Source: Candidatus Segatella intestinihominis
GTDB lineage: Bacteria; Bacteroidota; Bacteroidia; Bacteroidales; Bacteroidaceae
DNA length: 42,472 nucleotides
Direction of reading: 5' to 3'
NCBI GenBank assembly: GCA_900548535.1
Contig: URLG01000019.1
Coordinates: 1 to 42,472 of the forward strand
The notes beneath the pieces were generated by a model. That model was not told the DNA's origin, made no database searches, and worked only from the letters and a program-made list of their open reading frames with translations. This document shows positions 1-8,409 of this stretch, piece by piece (position 1 is the stretch's first letter; each line of letters opens with the position of its first letter). Both the position numbers and the translations under genes were made by a program.

Positions 1-89
1 TTTGTTGCTCAGGTACTTATAAATAAAGTTAAATCAAAGTGTTGCGGAATTAAGGTTAAGAATTAGGCATGCGCCCTCAAAACTATTGA

Positions 90-117
90 ATTCTTCACTC
101 TTCGTTCTTCACTCTTC
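90..117. repeat. Heptamer short tandem repeat at gene end
   Basis: Read on the minus strand, this is four 7-bp units, alternating AAGAGTG with AAGAACG or AAGAATT. The first copy supplies the last two codons (GAA GAG) and the TGA stop of the upstream LRR lipoprotein. The same 7-bp periodicity recurs at 2676-2707, 3384-3485 and 3845-3880. Confidence 0.75.
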
Positions 118-1719
118 TACGATTTTACTAAATTTTTTCCAAGGTTCATTCATCTGATACCACTTCTTCTTGCCTGCTGGCACATGGAGTGCACAGGAGG
201 TGAAGAGGCTTGTGCCGCTCTTTGTGGCGAAGGCATTCGGCTCTAATGTTGGGGCATAGGTGCTGGTGATGTAGAGATCGGTGAGCGGACAGCCATCGAA
301 GGCATATTCGCATATCTTATCCGTCTTGCTGCCTAGCCTTACCATCTGCAGCTGCTGGCATCCCTGGAAGGTGCCGGTGCCTAGGAGGCGCAGGTTGTCG
401 GGCAAATCCACCTCCCTTACTTTGCTGTCCATGAAGGCTCCCTGACCTATCTTCTTCAATCCTGCTGGGAAGCGGAATGTCTCGATGCTGCACTCCTTGA
501 AGGCAAAGTTGCCTATCTGGGTGATGGTGGAGGGCAGGATGTAAGTGCCCTTCTTGCCCATCGGAAACCATACTATCTCCGTGGCGTCGGCATTGAGCAA
601 TACGCCGTCTTGGCTCTGGTAGTTGCTGTTGGCTGTGGATACCTGGAGGGCTTCCAGTGCCGTGCAGCCGCTGGATGGCAACAGGGTGTTGACCGATGCC
701 GGTATCTCTATCTTCTGTAGCGAGGTGCAATCTTGGAAGGCGTCTTTCTCCAGCGTGGTGGCTTCTGAGGGCAGAATCACGTGCCCCAACTGTGTGCAGT
801 GGGCGAAGAGCCCTTGACCTATCACGCCATCTTGGGTATATCTCGATGCGCCATAGCTGCCGCCTCCCGCCACTATCTTCACATCGCTCATGTCGATGTC
901 GGCTAGCTTGCCCGGGGTGGCAGATTCGTCTGGATTTCTGCCCATCATCTTGCGAAGGCAGGCAAGGTCGTCGCCATTCAGCGCTCCTGCCAGCGAGAGG
1001 GTGGTATACTCATAGAGGTTGTCGCCCATCAGCGTGGTGAGTTCTCCTGCCTCGGCTAGCATGATGGCATCGCTCGTGGTGAAGGCGATGGCTGTGCCGA
1101 TGGTTTCGCCCACCCGGTTCTTGGCGTAGGGCCATATCTGATAGGAGGCATTGCGCTCCAGTGAGCCTATCCTCAGCTTGATGCTTTTGACATTCCCATC
1201 AGCCATAACCTTCTGTTTTTCCCCATCTCCCAGGGCATAATAGCATCCCGTCTCAGTGATGTCTTCGCCGCCATCTTCCGCTATCTCATATCCAATGATC
1301 ACGCTCATAGGTCCATGGCTCAGGATCGTAGCCGTGCCCATCGTTGGCTTCTCATTTGGCTGGGTGCTGAAGCTCATGGTGTTGCTGGTGGTAGTGGTTC
1401 TGCCATTGCTGCCTTGCAACATATAGTAATAGGTGGTGCCTGCCTTGAGTTGGCTCAGCAGCAGTGCCACGCTAGAGCCCTTTGCCTGGACAGGGGCAGA
1501 GGTTAGCTCCATCTGCTGGGTGGTTCCATAGCGAAAGTTGAGCTGTGGCATATCCGTCTCTCCCTCCACCACCGCCGTACCATTGAGCGTAGCCTCCGTA
1601 CGGGTGATGTTGGTGGCTGCCAGGGTGGTGAGGTGAGGCTCCAGATAGCTTGGCTTCTCGCTGCTGCATGCCGCTAGCATGATGCATAATGATGTATATA
1701 TGATACTTTTGAATCTCAT
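109..1719 (-). CDS. Fn3-like / BspA-type leucine-rich repeat lipoprotein
   Basis: Predicted surface or periplasmic lipoprotein of 536 residues. The N-terminus has a short signal sequence with lipobox LAAC (Cys18). Residues about 28-120 and 125-215 look like two fibronectin type III-like beta domains (repeating 'T..A.L.G' and 'tYy' patterns). Residues about 220-530 carry BspA/LRR_5-type repeats (units such as 'LPSTITQIGNFAFKECS' and 'GAFMDSKVREVDLPDNL'). In this family such repeats mediate binding to host or bacterial partners; no enzyme motif is visible. It is the last gene of the minus-strand surface-protein run, 10 bp after its upstream neighbour. Its stop codon lies inside a short tandem repeat, so the present C-terminus may have been set by that repeat. 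The exact ligand cannot be told from sequence. Confidence 0.85.
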   Translation of the reverse strand: MRFKSIIYTSLCIMLAACSSEKPSYLEPHLTTLAATNITRTEATLNGTAVVEGETDMPQLNFRYGTTQQMELTSAPVQAKGSSVALLLSQLKAGTTYYYMLQGSNGRTTTTSNTMSFSTQPNEKPTMGTATILSHGPMSVIIGYEIAEDGGEDITETGCYYALGDGEKQKVMADGNVKSIKLRIGSLERNASYQIWPYAKNRVGETIGTAIAFTTSDAIMLAEAGELTTLMGDNLYEYTTLSLAGALNGDDLACLRKMMGRNPDESATPGKLADIDMSDVKIVAGGGSYGASRYTQDGVIGQGLFAHCTQLGHVILPSEATTLEKDAFQDCTSLQKIEIPASVNTLLPSSGCTALEALQVSTANSNYQSQDGVLLNADATEIVWFPMGKKGTYILPSTITQIGNFAFKECSIETFRFPAGLKKIGQGAFMDSKVREVDLPDNLRLLGTGTFQGCQQLQMVRLGSKTDKICEYAFDGCPLTDLYITSTYAPTLEPNAFATKSGTSLFTSCALHVPAGKKKWYQMNEPWKKFSKIVEE

Positions 1720-1729
1720 ATTTGCTATG

Positions 1730-2719
1730 TTATTTCTTCTTGATCTTTCCTATTTTGATGCCGATACCGATGCTGCCCTGCCACTGCTTGCCGGCGATGG
1801 TGATGGCTGAGGCATTGACCGCGAATCTTCCCAAGGAGGCTAGCACGCCCACTTCGGCTGCCATGCCCTTGTGGGATAATCCATCGTTGAGGATATATCC
1901 GCCGCCCTCGCTTTGGCTCTGCTCCCATGCGGTGGAAGTCTTGCCATAACCAATGCCCTCGAAGAGGCAGATGCCATGGCCCAGGTGGTGGATGGCTCCC
2001 AGGGTGAGGGTATAGTTGCTGTGCTTGGTGGCGCCGGTATAATATGGCTTGGTGCCCGAGGCATTGATGCTGCCATCTTCCTGGCAGTTGCCCACCGTGG
2101 AGCCGATGCTCTTCAGGTCGGTGCTGGCATGGAGGAAGAAGCCGTGGCGATGCATCAGGGCAAACCACAAGCCGTATGACGGACCGTCCTCGTGCAGGGC
2201 GATGGTGGCTAGGGTGTAGATGGCCAGTGGCATCTTAGGTCGCTTCATAGCCACAGCCACGGTATCCACCACCGTCTTCACCTGTACGATGGTATCGTGC
2301 AGTTCGGTTATCTCTGGCTTAGGCAGAAGGAGTTTCATCTCGTAGGTCATGCGGCTCTCTAGGGGTTTGCCCAACTTGTAATCTCTGATTACGCCCCAGT
2401 CGGGATGCTTCAGGGTGAGCGTCTTGGTGCCTTTGGGCAGGTAGAGCCATACTTCGCCCACTTCGTCCTTGCGCTTCACGATGCCCAGGGGAGAGGAGAA
2501 AGCAAAGTCTACCGGGCACTCTACCTTGACCAGGGCGCAAGCCTCGTCGTTGAGGTCGCGCTCGGGGTGGATAAAGGCACTCACGTCGTTGGGCAACAAG
2601 CGGAAGCTTGCCACCGAATATTCCTGTGCATGGAGCTTGATGGGAATGAGCAAGAAAAGAATGGCCATGATCAGCCAACTCCTCACTCCCAACTCCTCAC
2701 TCCTAACTTTCATTTTCAT
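1730..2719 (-). CDS. Exported protein, possible outer-membrane beta-barrel
   Basis: A 329-residue exported protein that I do not recognise by name. Residues about 17-32 form a hydrophobic signal core (MAILFLLIPIKLHA). Residues about 33-140 are a beta-rich soluble domain with the stretch FRLLPNDVSAFIHP and a PEGA-like segment (GTKTLTLKHPDWG). The C-terminal half (about 165-329) has alternating hydrophobic/polar strands rich in Gly and aromatic residues and ends GIGIGIKIGKIKKK, which suits an outer-membrane beta-barrel, although the Lys-rich end is not the usual terminal Phe. The N-terminal n-region (KVRSEELGVRSW) is encoded by a heptamer tandem repeat. Translation could start instead at Met18, but that would leave no positively charged n-region. 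It sits 7 bp from the next upstream gene, consistent with one operon. Confidence 0.65.
   Translation of the reverse strand: MKMKVRSEELGVRSWLIMAILFLLIPIKLHAQEYSVASFRLLPNDVSAFIHPERDLNDEACALVKVECPVDFAFSSPLGIVKRKDEVGEVWLYLPKGTKTLTLKHPDWGVIRDYKLGKPLESRMTYEMKLLLPKPEITELHDTIVQVKTVVDTVAVAMKRPKMPLAIYTLATIALHEDGPSYGLWFALMHRHGFFLHASTDLKSIGSTVGNCQEDGSINASGTKPYYTGATKHSNYTLTLGAIHHLGHGICLFEGIGYGKTSTAWEQSQSEGGGYILNDGLSHKGMAAEVGVLASLGRFAVNASAITIAGKQWQGSIGIGIKIGKIKKK
2676..2707. repeat. Heptamer repeat encoding a signal-peptide n-region
   Basis: About four and a half 7-bp units on the minus strand (TAGGAGT, GAGGAGT, TGGGAGT, GAGGAGT and a partial unit). They encode VRSEELGVRSW just before the hydrophobic core of the signal peptide. 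This is the same repeat type as inside the neighbouring gene at 3384-3485. Confidence 0.75.
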
Positions 2720-2726
2720 AACCTCA

Positions 2727-3812
2727 TTATTCTAAGTTGAAATCTTGTATGCTGATCACGTCTCCGCTGCCCTGTACGCTGCTGGCAGGTTGCCATGTCC
2801 TCACATGGATGAGGGGCATGGAGGGATTGCGAAAATCCCATAGCAGGAAAAGGTAGCCATCGTCGCTGTAGCGGTCGCTCTTGTATTGCTGGCGGAGCGT
2901 TACGCCGTAGATGCCATCCATCGTGGGGTGGCGCATGATGCGAAACCCCGAGAACTTGACGTCTATCTTCTGGTTGGCAGCAAACACGCGGCTCAAGCGG
3001 TTGATGTAATCTCGCTTGGAGTGGATGGCGTAGGTCACGGCTTGGTTATCGGCATGTACCTTGCCGTCGCCAGTGGTGGCTTTTACCACATTGCCCACGA
3101 TGATGAGCGCCTTGTCGCTAAACACCTGCCTCAGGAAGTCGATGTCCTTGGTGGTGTAGGCGGTGCGGAAGTGCTCGCAGTAGTTGAGTATCTGATGCCT
3201 GCGCTTACCGTCTTGCTCGCTCACCTTGCCCTGCAGTATCTTGGCTGCCTCCTGATAGAAGGGGTTGCTATGTGCCATGGCTCTTAGGTCAACTTGCGAG
3301 AGAGCTCGCTTGCTTCTGGCTGGGGCTGTTGATTGGCTCTCATAATGTTGTGAAAATTCTTTATTTGAATTTACCTCAGCATCACTCCTATCTCCAAACT
3401 CCTGACTCCTAACTCCTAACTCCTGACTCCTAACTCCTAACTCCCGACTCCTAACTCCAAACTCCTGACTCCTAACTCCTGACTCGAATGTCACCATGCC
3501 CTGACGGTCGATATATCCCTCTCGGTTGGTACCTTGCTCTCGGAATCGCAGTTGTCCGTTGCGATAGCGAGTGTCGAGCAGGCAATGGCGTAAGGGGATG
3601 ACAAACAGCTCGTTGCCATCTGCATCTTCCACCACGTAGCGCTTGCCCGCCTTGCCGCAGTTTTGTTCCACCAGTTCCAATCCTTCGTTCACCCCATATC
3701 TCGTTTCCGAGGCGCTACCTTTATGAGCAGCAAAGGGCGGCAGCCATAAGACTACCACCCATCCTCCCAAGAGGAGTGCTAGAAGGGATAAAATATATAC
3801 CGTCTTCTTCAT
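2727..3812 (-). CDS. Membrane-anchored protein with WG-like and NTF2-like domains
   Basis: A 361-residue protein. Residues 1-29 hold one hydrophobic signal or anchor segment (VYILSLLALLLGGWVVVLWL). Residues about 40-112 resemble WG-type beta repeats (GYIDRQGMVTF). Residues about 112-145 are a low-complexity linker of seven-residue units (GVRSQEF/GVRSREL) encoded by a heptanucleotide repeat. Residues about 190-355 look like an NTF2/SnoaL-like fold (YCEHFRTAYTTKDIDFLRQVF, then HPTMDGIYGVTLRQQY and GYLFLLWDF, ending IHVRTWQP), a type common in Bacteroidales exported proteins with unknown ligand. It lies in the surface-protein operon upstream of the possible beta-barrel gene. The role is unknown. 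The repeat unit is not a multiple of three, so copy-number changes would shift the reading frame. Confidence 0.7.
   Translation of the reverse strand: MKKTVYILSLLALLLGGWVVVLWLPPFAAHKGSASETRYGVNEGLELVEQNCGKAGKRYVVEDADGNELFVIPLRHCLLDTRYRNGQLRFREQGTNREGYIDRQGMVTFESGVRSQEFGVRSRELGVRSQELGVRSQEFGDRSDAEVNSNKEFSQHYESQSTAPARSKRALSQVDLRAMAHSNPFYQEAAKILQGKVSEQDGKRRHQILNYCEHFRTAYTTKDIDFLRQVFSDKALIIVGNVVKATTGDGKVHADNQAVTYAIHSKRDYINRLSRVFAANQKIDVKFSGFRIMRHPTMDGIYGVTLRQQYKSDRYSDDGYLFLLWDFRNPSMPLIHVRTWQPASSVQGSGDVISIQDFNLE
3384..3485. repeat. In-frame heptanucleotide tandem repeat array
   Basis: About 14 copies of a 7-bp unit (minus-strand consensus TAGGAGT or CAGGAGT) lie inside the coding region at 2727-3812. 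Three units make 21 bp, hence the seven-residue protein period. Wherever a unit starts in the coding frame its first base is C (CAG or CGG), not T, so TAG stops are avoided. Confidence 0.85.
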
Positions 3813-3844
3813 CTAATTTTATATAAGAGAGATTTTATCTTCTG

Positions 3845-3880
3845 TAATTATTAATTCTTCATTATTAATTATACATTATT
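3845..3880. repeat. AT-rich heptamer repeat after fimbrillin gene
   Basis: Minus-strand units AATAATG, TATAATT, AATAATG, AAGAATT and AATAATT follow each other with 7-bp period. They start directly downstream of the TAA stop of the fimbrillin-like gene (stop at 3882-3884). Confidence 0.65.
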
Positions 3881-3881
3881 T

Positions 3882-4787
3882 TTAATTCCACCCCTGTATC
3901 TCACCGCCGATGTCAATCTTCACCTTCTCAGGGTTCTCGGTGATGGTCAGGTTGACGAGATGCTCCACGCCCGGCTTAAACTGGAACTTGCTCTCGAAGA
4001 GATAGCTCACGCCCTTCATCACCACCTCGATGAGCGGCATGCGGTTTTCCACACGCTGTGGCACGATGATGGCAGAGTAGCTGAAGTCATCGTCTTGGTG
4101 AGCCGTGATGGTTTGGCGAGTGCCCTTCACATAGCGAGTGGCAACGCCTGCCTGCAGGTCAACGGTGGCAGAGGGCACGGTGTTGTGGATGTAAACCGTA
4201 GCCGTGGTAGGCATATCGCCCTCAAAGTCCTCGCCCTTGATGAGTCGAATCTTCAGTTTGCTCATGATGTGCTTGAAGTTGAGGTTGATAGGCGAAGCCG
4301 ATGCGGTGATGCCCTTGCTGGAGGCATAGAGCAGGTCGCTTGCCTCGTAGCCGCCGAGAGCCTCGGCTGTCTTTGGCGTACTCTGGTCGGTGCTCACGCT
4401 GAATGGCTGGTCTTCTATGCTGCTCACGCCCTGTATGTATGGGTAGTAAGCGTAGGCATTGTAGCTGCCCTCGTCCCAGTAGAGGGTGCGTGCGGCTGCC
4501 CAGGTGTTGCCATCAAAGGTCAAGCCTTCATTGTTTACCAAGTTGCCACCTATCTCCAGTGGGGCGTTGGCATCAGCCACATAGAGACCTATCTTGTCGT
4601 TTGCCTCGAAGCTTGTCTCTGTGGCACGGCTGCCCTGACCAGGGTAACTTACCTCGAAACTCATCGGTGTCGACTTGGCGTCTTGGTAGCGAGGAGCCGT
4701 TTCCGACTCTTCGCTACAAGCTACCATTCCCACCATTCCTAATATAGCCAACGCAAAACCTGCGTATCTTATTATATGTTTCTTCAT
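3882..4787 (-). CDS. Fimbrillin family lipoprotein (Mfa/FimA-like)
   Basis: A 301-residue lipoprotein with signal peptide and lipobox MVAC (Cys24). The pattern fits the Bacteroidales fimbrillin-like family (Mfa_like): an early SRATETSFEANDKIGLYV segment, an AYYPY box after a tryptophan-rich strand, the acidic QDAKSTP/DQSTP segments, the PINLNFKHIMSKLKIRLIKG strand and a C-terminal ITENPEKVKIDIGGEIQGWN strand. Family members are pilins or pilus-tip adhesins that polymerise on the cell surface after lipoprotein export and protease trimming. Two other fimbrillin-like proteins lie upstream in the same run, the nearest only 19 bp away, so this one may be a minor or tip subunit. There is no Mfa2/FimB-type anchor gene that I can identify. 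Whether it polymerises is an inference. Confidence 0.85.
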   Translation of the reverse strand: MKKHIIRYAGFALAILGMVGMVACSEESETAPRYQDAKSTPMSFEVSYPGQGSRATETSFEANDKIGLYVADANAPLEIGGNLVNNEGLTFDGNTWAAARTLYWDEGSYNAYAYYPYIQGVSSIEDQPFSVSTDQSTPKTAEALGGYEASDLLYASSKGITASASPINLNFKHIMSKLKIRLIKGEDFEGDMPTTATVYIHNTVPSATVDLQAGVATRYVKGTRQTITAHQDDDFSYSAIIVPQRVENRMPLIEVVMKGVSYLFESKFQFKPGVEHLVNLTITENPEKVKIDIGGEIQGWN

Positions 4788-4806
4788 GTTTTTTTCTTTT
4801 TAGGAG

Positions 4807-7800
4807 TTAACGATGTCTTCTTACCTTAGCCATTTGCAGTGGGCTTCCCTTGTGGAAGACAGGTGCATGCTGATAAGTATGGGCAGTGCGCTGGTCGCCA
4901 TTGGTACCGAAGGCACGGCTCTCCACTACACCTGCATCTCGCTTATCATTCTTCACGAAGTCCTCGAAAGAGTATGTTTCGCCAGCATATCGCTTGATGC
5001 GCTTCACGATACTCTCACGGCTGATGGTGCTATAGTAAGGAATATCATTGTTCATACAAGAGTTTGGCTCCGAGCGGAATACGCCACGGTTGTGCATATA
5101 TCCACCCTCGTAGATGTCCACGATGTCGCTATAGCGGTCGTCGAAGATAAGATGGCTCCAACCCACGCTGTGCATCTTGCCGGTGATTTCGAGATTGTCG
5201 TACCATCCTAGTGATTTCGCACCGAGGATAGCATCGACGTGTCCGCAGCAAGTACAATCGCAGAAGTCGATGAAGGCATTGTGGTAGATGTACTCATCGC
5301 CCAGCTTGCCAAATCCATGACCACCTGCCTCATGCTGAATCACGCCACGAGTATCGAGTGGATAGCCGTAGGTACTCTGAGGACAGAAGGCAATAGCCGC
5401 CCCGCTTTCCCACATCTGGCAGATACCACCATAATCAGTAGAATTAGGCACGATGATAATCAATGTCTGATTCAGATTATTCTGGTTGACTGTTGGAGCA
5501 CCCAAAGAATAATCGAATACTTCATCATAATCAGCTCTCAAACCGACACCGCCAGTAAAGGTGGTATTGAATCGATTATAACGAATGGTATTTACTGTAC
5601 CTACGCCACTTTCTGTAGAAAGAGGCATAGCTGTATATACATTGAAGTAATCACGATAAGTCTTATATGGCTCAATGCCGAAGAAGTATTCCACCTCTTG
5701 CTTGATGTCCTTCAGGTACTTGCCACTGGCAATATCCTTGGCATTGAAGCCATCGCCGAGCAATACGATGTTGATACCACCATTGTTGCCCTTCGTTGCC
5801 TTCTGCAGGGTAACCCATTCGTCCTCGCCATATTCGTATCCATACTGAGATACCTCGCATGTATGGGTGTAATCCTTGTTCTTCAAGCGGAATACCACCT
5901 TGCCATCACGGTTATCAGCATTCTTAGCCATACCCTTGATGGTCAGAGTAACCTCCGTCTTCTTATTGCCACTGGCAGGAGATACCTCACACCAATCTGG
6001 CTTGCTAGCCACTTCCCATTCGCCCTCGGCATTGATGGTCAATGTTTGCTTATGCTCTGTGCTCAAGGCGCAAGCCACGGATGGGCGGCAAACCAATTCG
6101 TGGTGAGCGGCGATACGCTTAAAGTCGCACCAGCCAGTAGCAGCTTGGTACTGTGAAATAGCAGATTCAGGTACTTCAAGAGTGAAGTTGTCCTTTGCCA
6201 CGCCATTGAATGCACCGCTGAGCACATGGGCAGGTATTTCACCTTTACATACGATGCTATAGATGCCAAAATCATTGGCAAATGCACCACCATTGTCACC
6301 CCATGTAGCTTCATATCCAATACTTTCAAGGCTTTCAGGGAAGACAAGCCCTTCTATACTACGGCAGTTGGCAAAAGCTCCAGCACCAATTGACTCCAAA
6401 CCTTCAGGAAATTCCAAAGTTCCCATTAATCTCCAGTTTCCTGCAAAGGCATTTCTGCCGATGGAAACCAATCCGCTAGGTAGCTTTAAAACTCCTGAGA
6501 AATCGCAACCCTTAAAGGCTTCTTCTCCGACAGAGGTGAGAGATTTCGGCAGGTTTAATTCACCCTTCAGAGGAACGCCGCTAAAAGCACCTTGGTTGAT
6601 GCTTGTCAAACCATCATGGAGTTGTAACGTACCATTGAATCCTGTTCCATTAAAGGCACTTTGATTAATAGCTTTTACTCCTTGCGGAATCGTAAGGTTA
6701 CCGGTCAGATTTTGATCGCCATAAAATGCAAGGTCGCCAATATATTCGAGTTTCTCAGGCAGTATCAAAGAACCATAATAACCAGGATTGTCTCTAAAAG
6801 CATCATGTCCAATGTATTTCAGATTGCTTGGTAATTTCAATTCGCAGTTAAAATGGCATCCATTAAAGGCTCCATTTATATCTGCAGCACCTCCACCACC
6901 AATATACTCCAATGTGCTAGGAAGGGATAATGACCCTGTGAGTGAGTTACACCAAAGGAAAGCACTAGGTCCAATATGGGTTACACCTTCTGGAATAGTA
7001 ATGGAACCGGTAAGATTGACACAATTTCTAAAAGCACATTCTCCGATGAGCTTTAACTTGTCTGGCAAGATAATGCGAACAAGGCTATTTTTTTCATTGA
7101 AAGCATTGCTGGTAAGAACACCCTCTCGCTCTTGATCGTCACCAAAGTAATTGTCTGGTAATCCTGGATGCCGTCCAAAATGACCATATACAGTAACCTC
7201 CTTCATATTCAATGATTGAAGGCTATTCATAGAATCACGCATGAAAATGAAGTCTTTCTCTCCAATTACTCCAGTAAGTTTAAGATTCTTCAATCTTGTA
7301 TAATCCTTATTGGCCGCAATAATGGCATCCTTTAGGTGATCTTTCGTTGAGTTGATAACCACATACTCCTTAGCCGTAGCATCATGGCTCACGAGGTCGT
7401 TCTCCCATGGTGTAATGCTCTCGCTTACCAGGGTGAGCTTGTAGGCACCGCTGCCTGCCTGCTTATCCACCTTGATACTGAAGTTCATCATCTTGCCTGC
7501 TACGTAGGTAAGGTTCTCATTCTTAGTGAATTTGTATGGAACACCACCGATGGTGATGCTAAAGAGGGTGGTACCAGCAGCCACGGTTTGAGGGATGACG
7601 ATAGTACGCCATTCGTCACCTACACGAGAAGGGATGGTGGCGGTGCTCTCCACGCCGCCAGCCACCTTGACTGTACCATCGGCAAGATTGATGCTTGCCT
7701 TGCGAGCCACATTGCCTGTCAACACAATCTTCTCTGTGCTTGCCCATTCGTCCTCGGCAAAACCTTCACCCTTAATCAGGGTAACTCTCGCATTAGACAT

Positions 7801-8337
7801 GCGGTGAGCCATTGGCAGACGAATCACATTGGTGGTAGGAGCCACGTCGCCCACCTTGCCCCAAAGGAAGTCGCTCGCCTCGTAGCCACCCATCTCGCCT
7901 TCGGCTGATGCCTTGCTCTGATCCTTCTGTACCTCAAACTGATAGTCGTCGATGCTCTCAGGATTGCCGTATGGGTAGTAACCATATACGTCGATATGGG
8001 TATGCTTGTCTTTCCAGAAAAGGTCGTAAGCGGAATCCCACTTATAGTTTGGCTCGTCGAAGGTATGGCGCACATTGTCGCCACGGTTGCCGCTCGCCTT
8101 CAGGGTGCCTGGGGTGTTGCCATCATAATCCACGATGTATACACCCATCACATCGCCATTGCAGAAGCCATTGTCGTTGACACGGGTAACGGCTAGCTGG
8201 TCGATGTCGCCAGAGAGCTGTATGCGATTGCTGTCGTGCTGGTCATTGTTGCCACTGAACAGGTCGTCGCTACATCCCGTAAGAACCATCATTCCTACGG
8301 CTAGCATATATAATAATGTATGTCTTAATTTTCTCAT
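4807..8337 (-). CDS. Fimbrillin-like / LRR / BACON / M64 peptidase lipoprotein
   Basis: A multidomain lipoprotein of 1176 residues. I place the start at the ATG whose first base is 8337, because MRKLRHTLLYMLAVGMMVLTGC then forms a proper lipoprotein signal; the frame stays open 21 codons further upstream. Approximate layout: fimbrillin-like domain 20-315 (ATTKAYGYYPYG-type box, IKVDKQAGSG), BspA-type LRR_5 repeats 320-735 (LPEKLEYIGDLAFYG), BACON-like beta domain 740-830 (WEVASKPDWCEVSPASGNKK), and an M64 (IgA-peptidase-type) metallopeptidase 840-1176. The zinc motif HEAGGHGFGKLGDE begins near residue 1002 and has intact His, Glu and His. Known M64 enzymes cleave immunoglobulin A. The domain mix suggests a surface adhesin that carries its own protease. 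It is flanked on both sides by fimbrillin genes. Confidence 0.88.
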   Translation of the reverse strand: MRKLRHTLLYMLAVGMMVLTGCSDDLFSGNNDQHDSNRIQLSGDIDQLAVTRVNDNGFCNGDVMGVYIVDYDGNTPGTLKASGNRGDNVRHTFDEPNYKWDSAYDLFWKDKHTHIDVYGYYPYGNPESIDDYQFEVQKDQSKASAEGEMGGYEASDFLWGKVGDVAPTTNVIRLPMAHRMSNARVTLIKGEGFAEDEWASTEKIVLTGNVARKASINLADGTVKVAGGVESTATIPSRVGDEWRTIVIPQTVAAGTTLFSITIGGVPYKFTKNENLTYVAGKMMNFSIKVDKQAGSGAYKLTLVSESITPWENDLVSHDATAKEYVVINSTKDHLKDAIIAANKDYTRLKNLKLTGVIGEKDFIFMRDSMNSLQSLNMKEVTVYGHFGRHPGLPDNYFGDDQEREGVLTSNAFNEKNSLVRIILPDKLKLIGECAFRNCVNLTGSITIPEGVTHIGPSAFLWCNSLTGSLSLPSTLEYIGGGGAADINGAFNGCHFNCELKLPSNLKYIGHDAFRDNPGYYGSLILPEKLEYIGDLAFYGDQNLTGNLTIPQGVKAINQSAFNGTGFNGTLQLHDGLTSINQGAFSGVPLKGELNLPKSLTSVGEEAFKGCDFSGVLKLPSGLVSIGRNAFAGNWRLMGTLEFPEGLESIGAGAFANCRSIEGLVFPESLESIGYEATWGDNGGAFANDFGIYSIVCKGEIPAHVLSGAFNGVAKDNFTLEVPESAISQYQAATGWCDFKRIAAHHELVCRPSVACALSTEHKQTLTINAEGEWEVASKPDWCEVSPASGNKKTEVTLTIKGMAKNADNRDGKVVFRLKNKDYTHTCEVSQYGYEYGEDEWVTLQKATKGNNGGINIVLLGDGFNAKDIASGKYLKDIKQEVEYFFGIEPYKTYRDYFNVYTAMPLSTESGVGTVNTIRYNRFNTTFTGGVGLRADYDEVFDYSLGAPTVNQNNLNQTLIIIVPNSTDYGGICQMWESGAAIAFCPQSTYGYPLDTRGVIQHEAGGHGFGKLGDEYIYHNAFIDFCDCTCCGHVDAILGAKSLGWYDNLEITGKMHSVGWSHLIFDDRYSDIVDIYEGGYMHNRGVFRSEPNSCMNNDIPYYSTISRESIVKRIKRYAGETYSFEDFVKNDKRDAGVVESRAFGTNGDQRTAHTYQHAPVFHKGSPLQMAKVRRHR

Positions 8338-8376
8338 GATCACTTCATATTTCTGATGAATATTTAGGAAAAGTTC

Positions 8377-8409
8377 ATTCGATGCACATTCGATGCACAT
8401 TCGATGCTT
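8377..8409. repeat. Three 11-bp direct repeats between fimbrillin and M64 genes
   Basis: ATTCGATGCAC occurs at 8377 and 8388 and, with a changed end, at 8399, an exact 11-bp period. The array lies between the stop of the upstream fimbrillin gene (8408-8410) and the chosen start of the M64 gene (8337), so it is in the intergenic mRNA. Confidence 0.8.

Noticed and set aside
3384..3485. CRISPR-like or VNTR noncoding array
   Set aside because: It is a pure 7-bp repeat in frame within a coding region; there are no spacers.
5239..6156. Open frame opposite the M64 gene
   Set aside because: It overlaps the conserved peptidase domain on the other strand and shows no protein-like motif.
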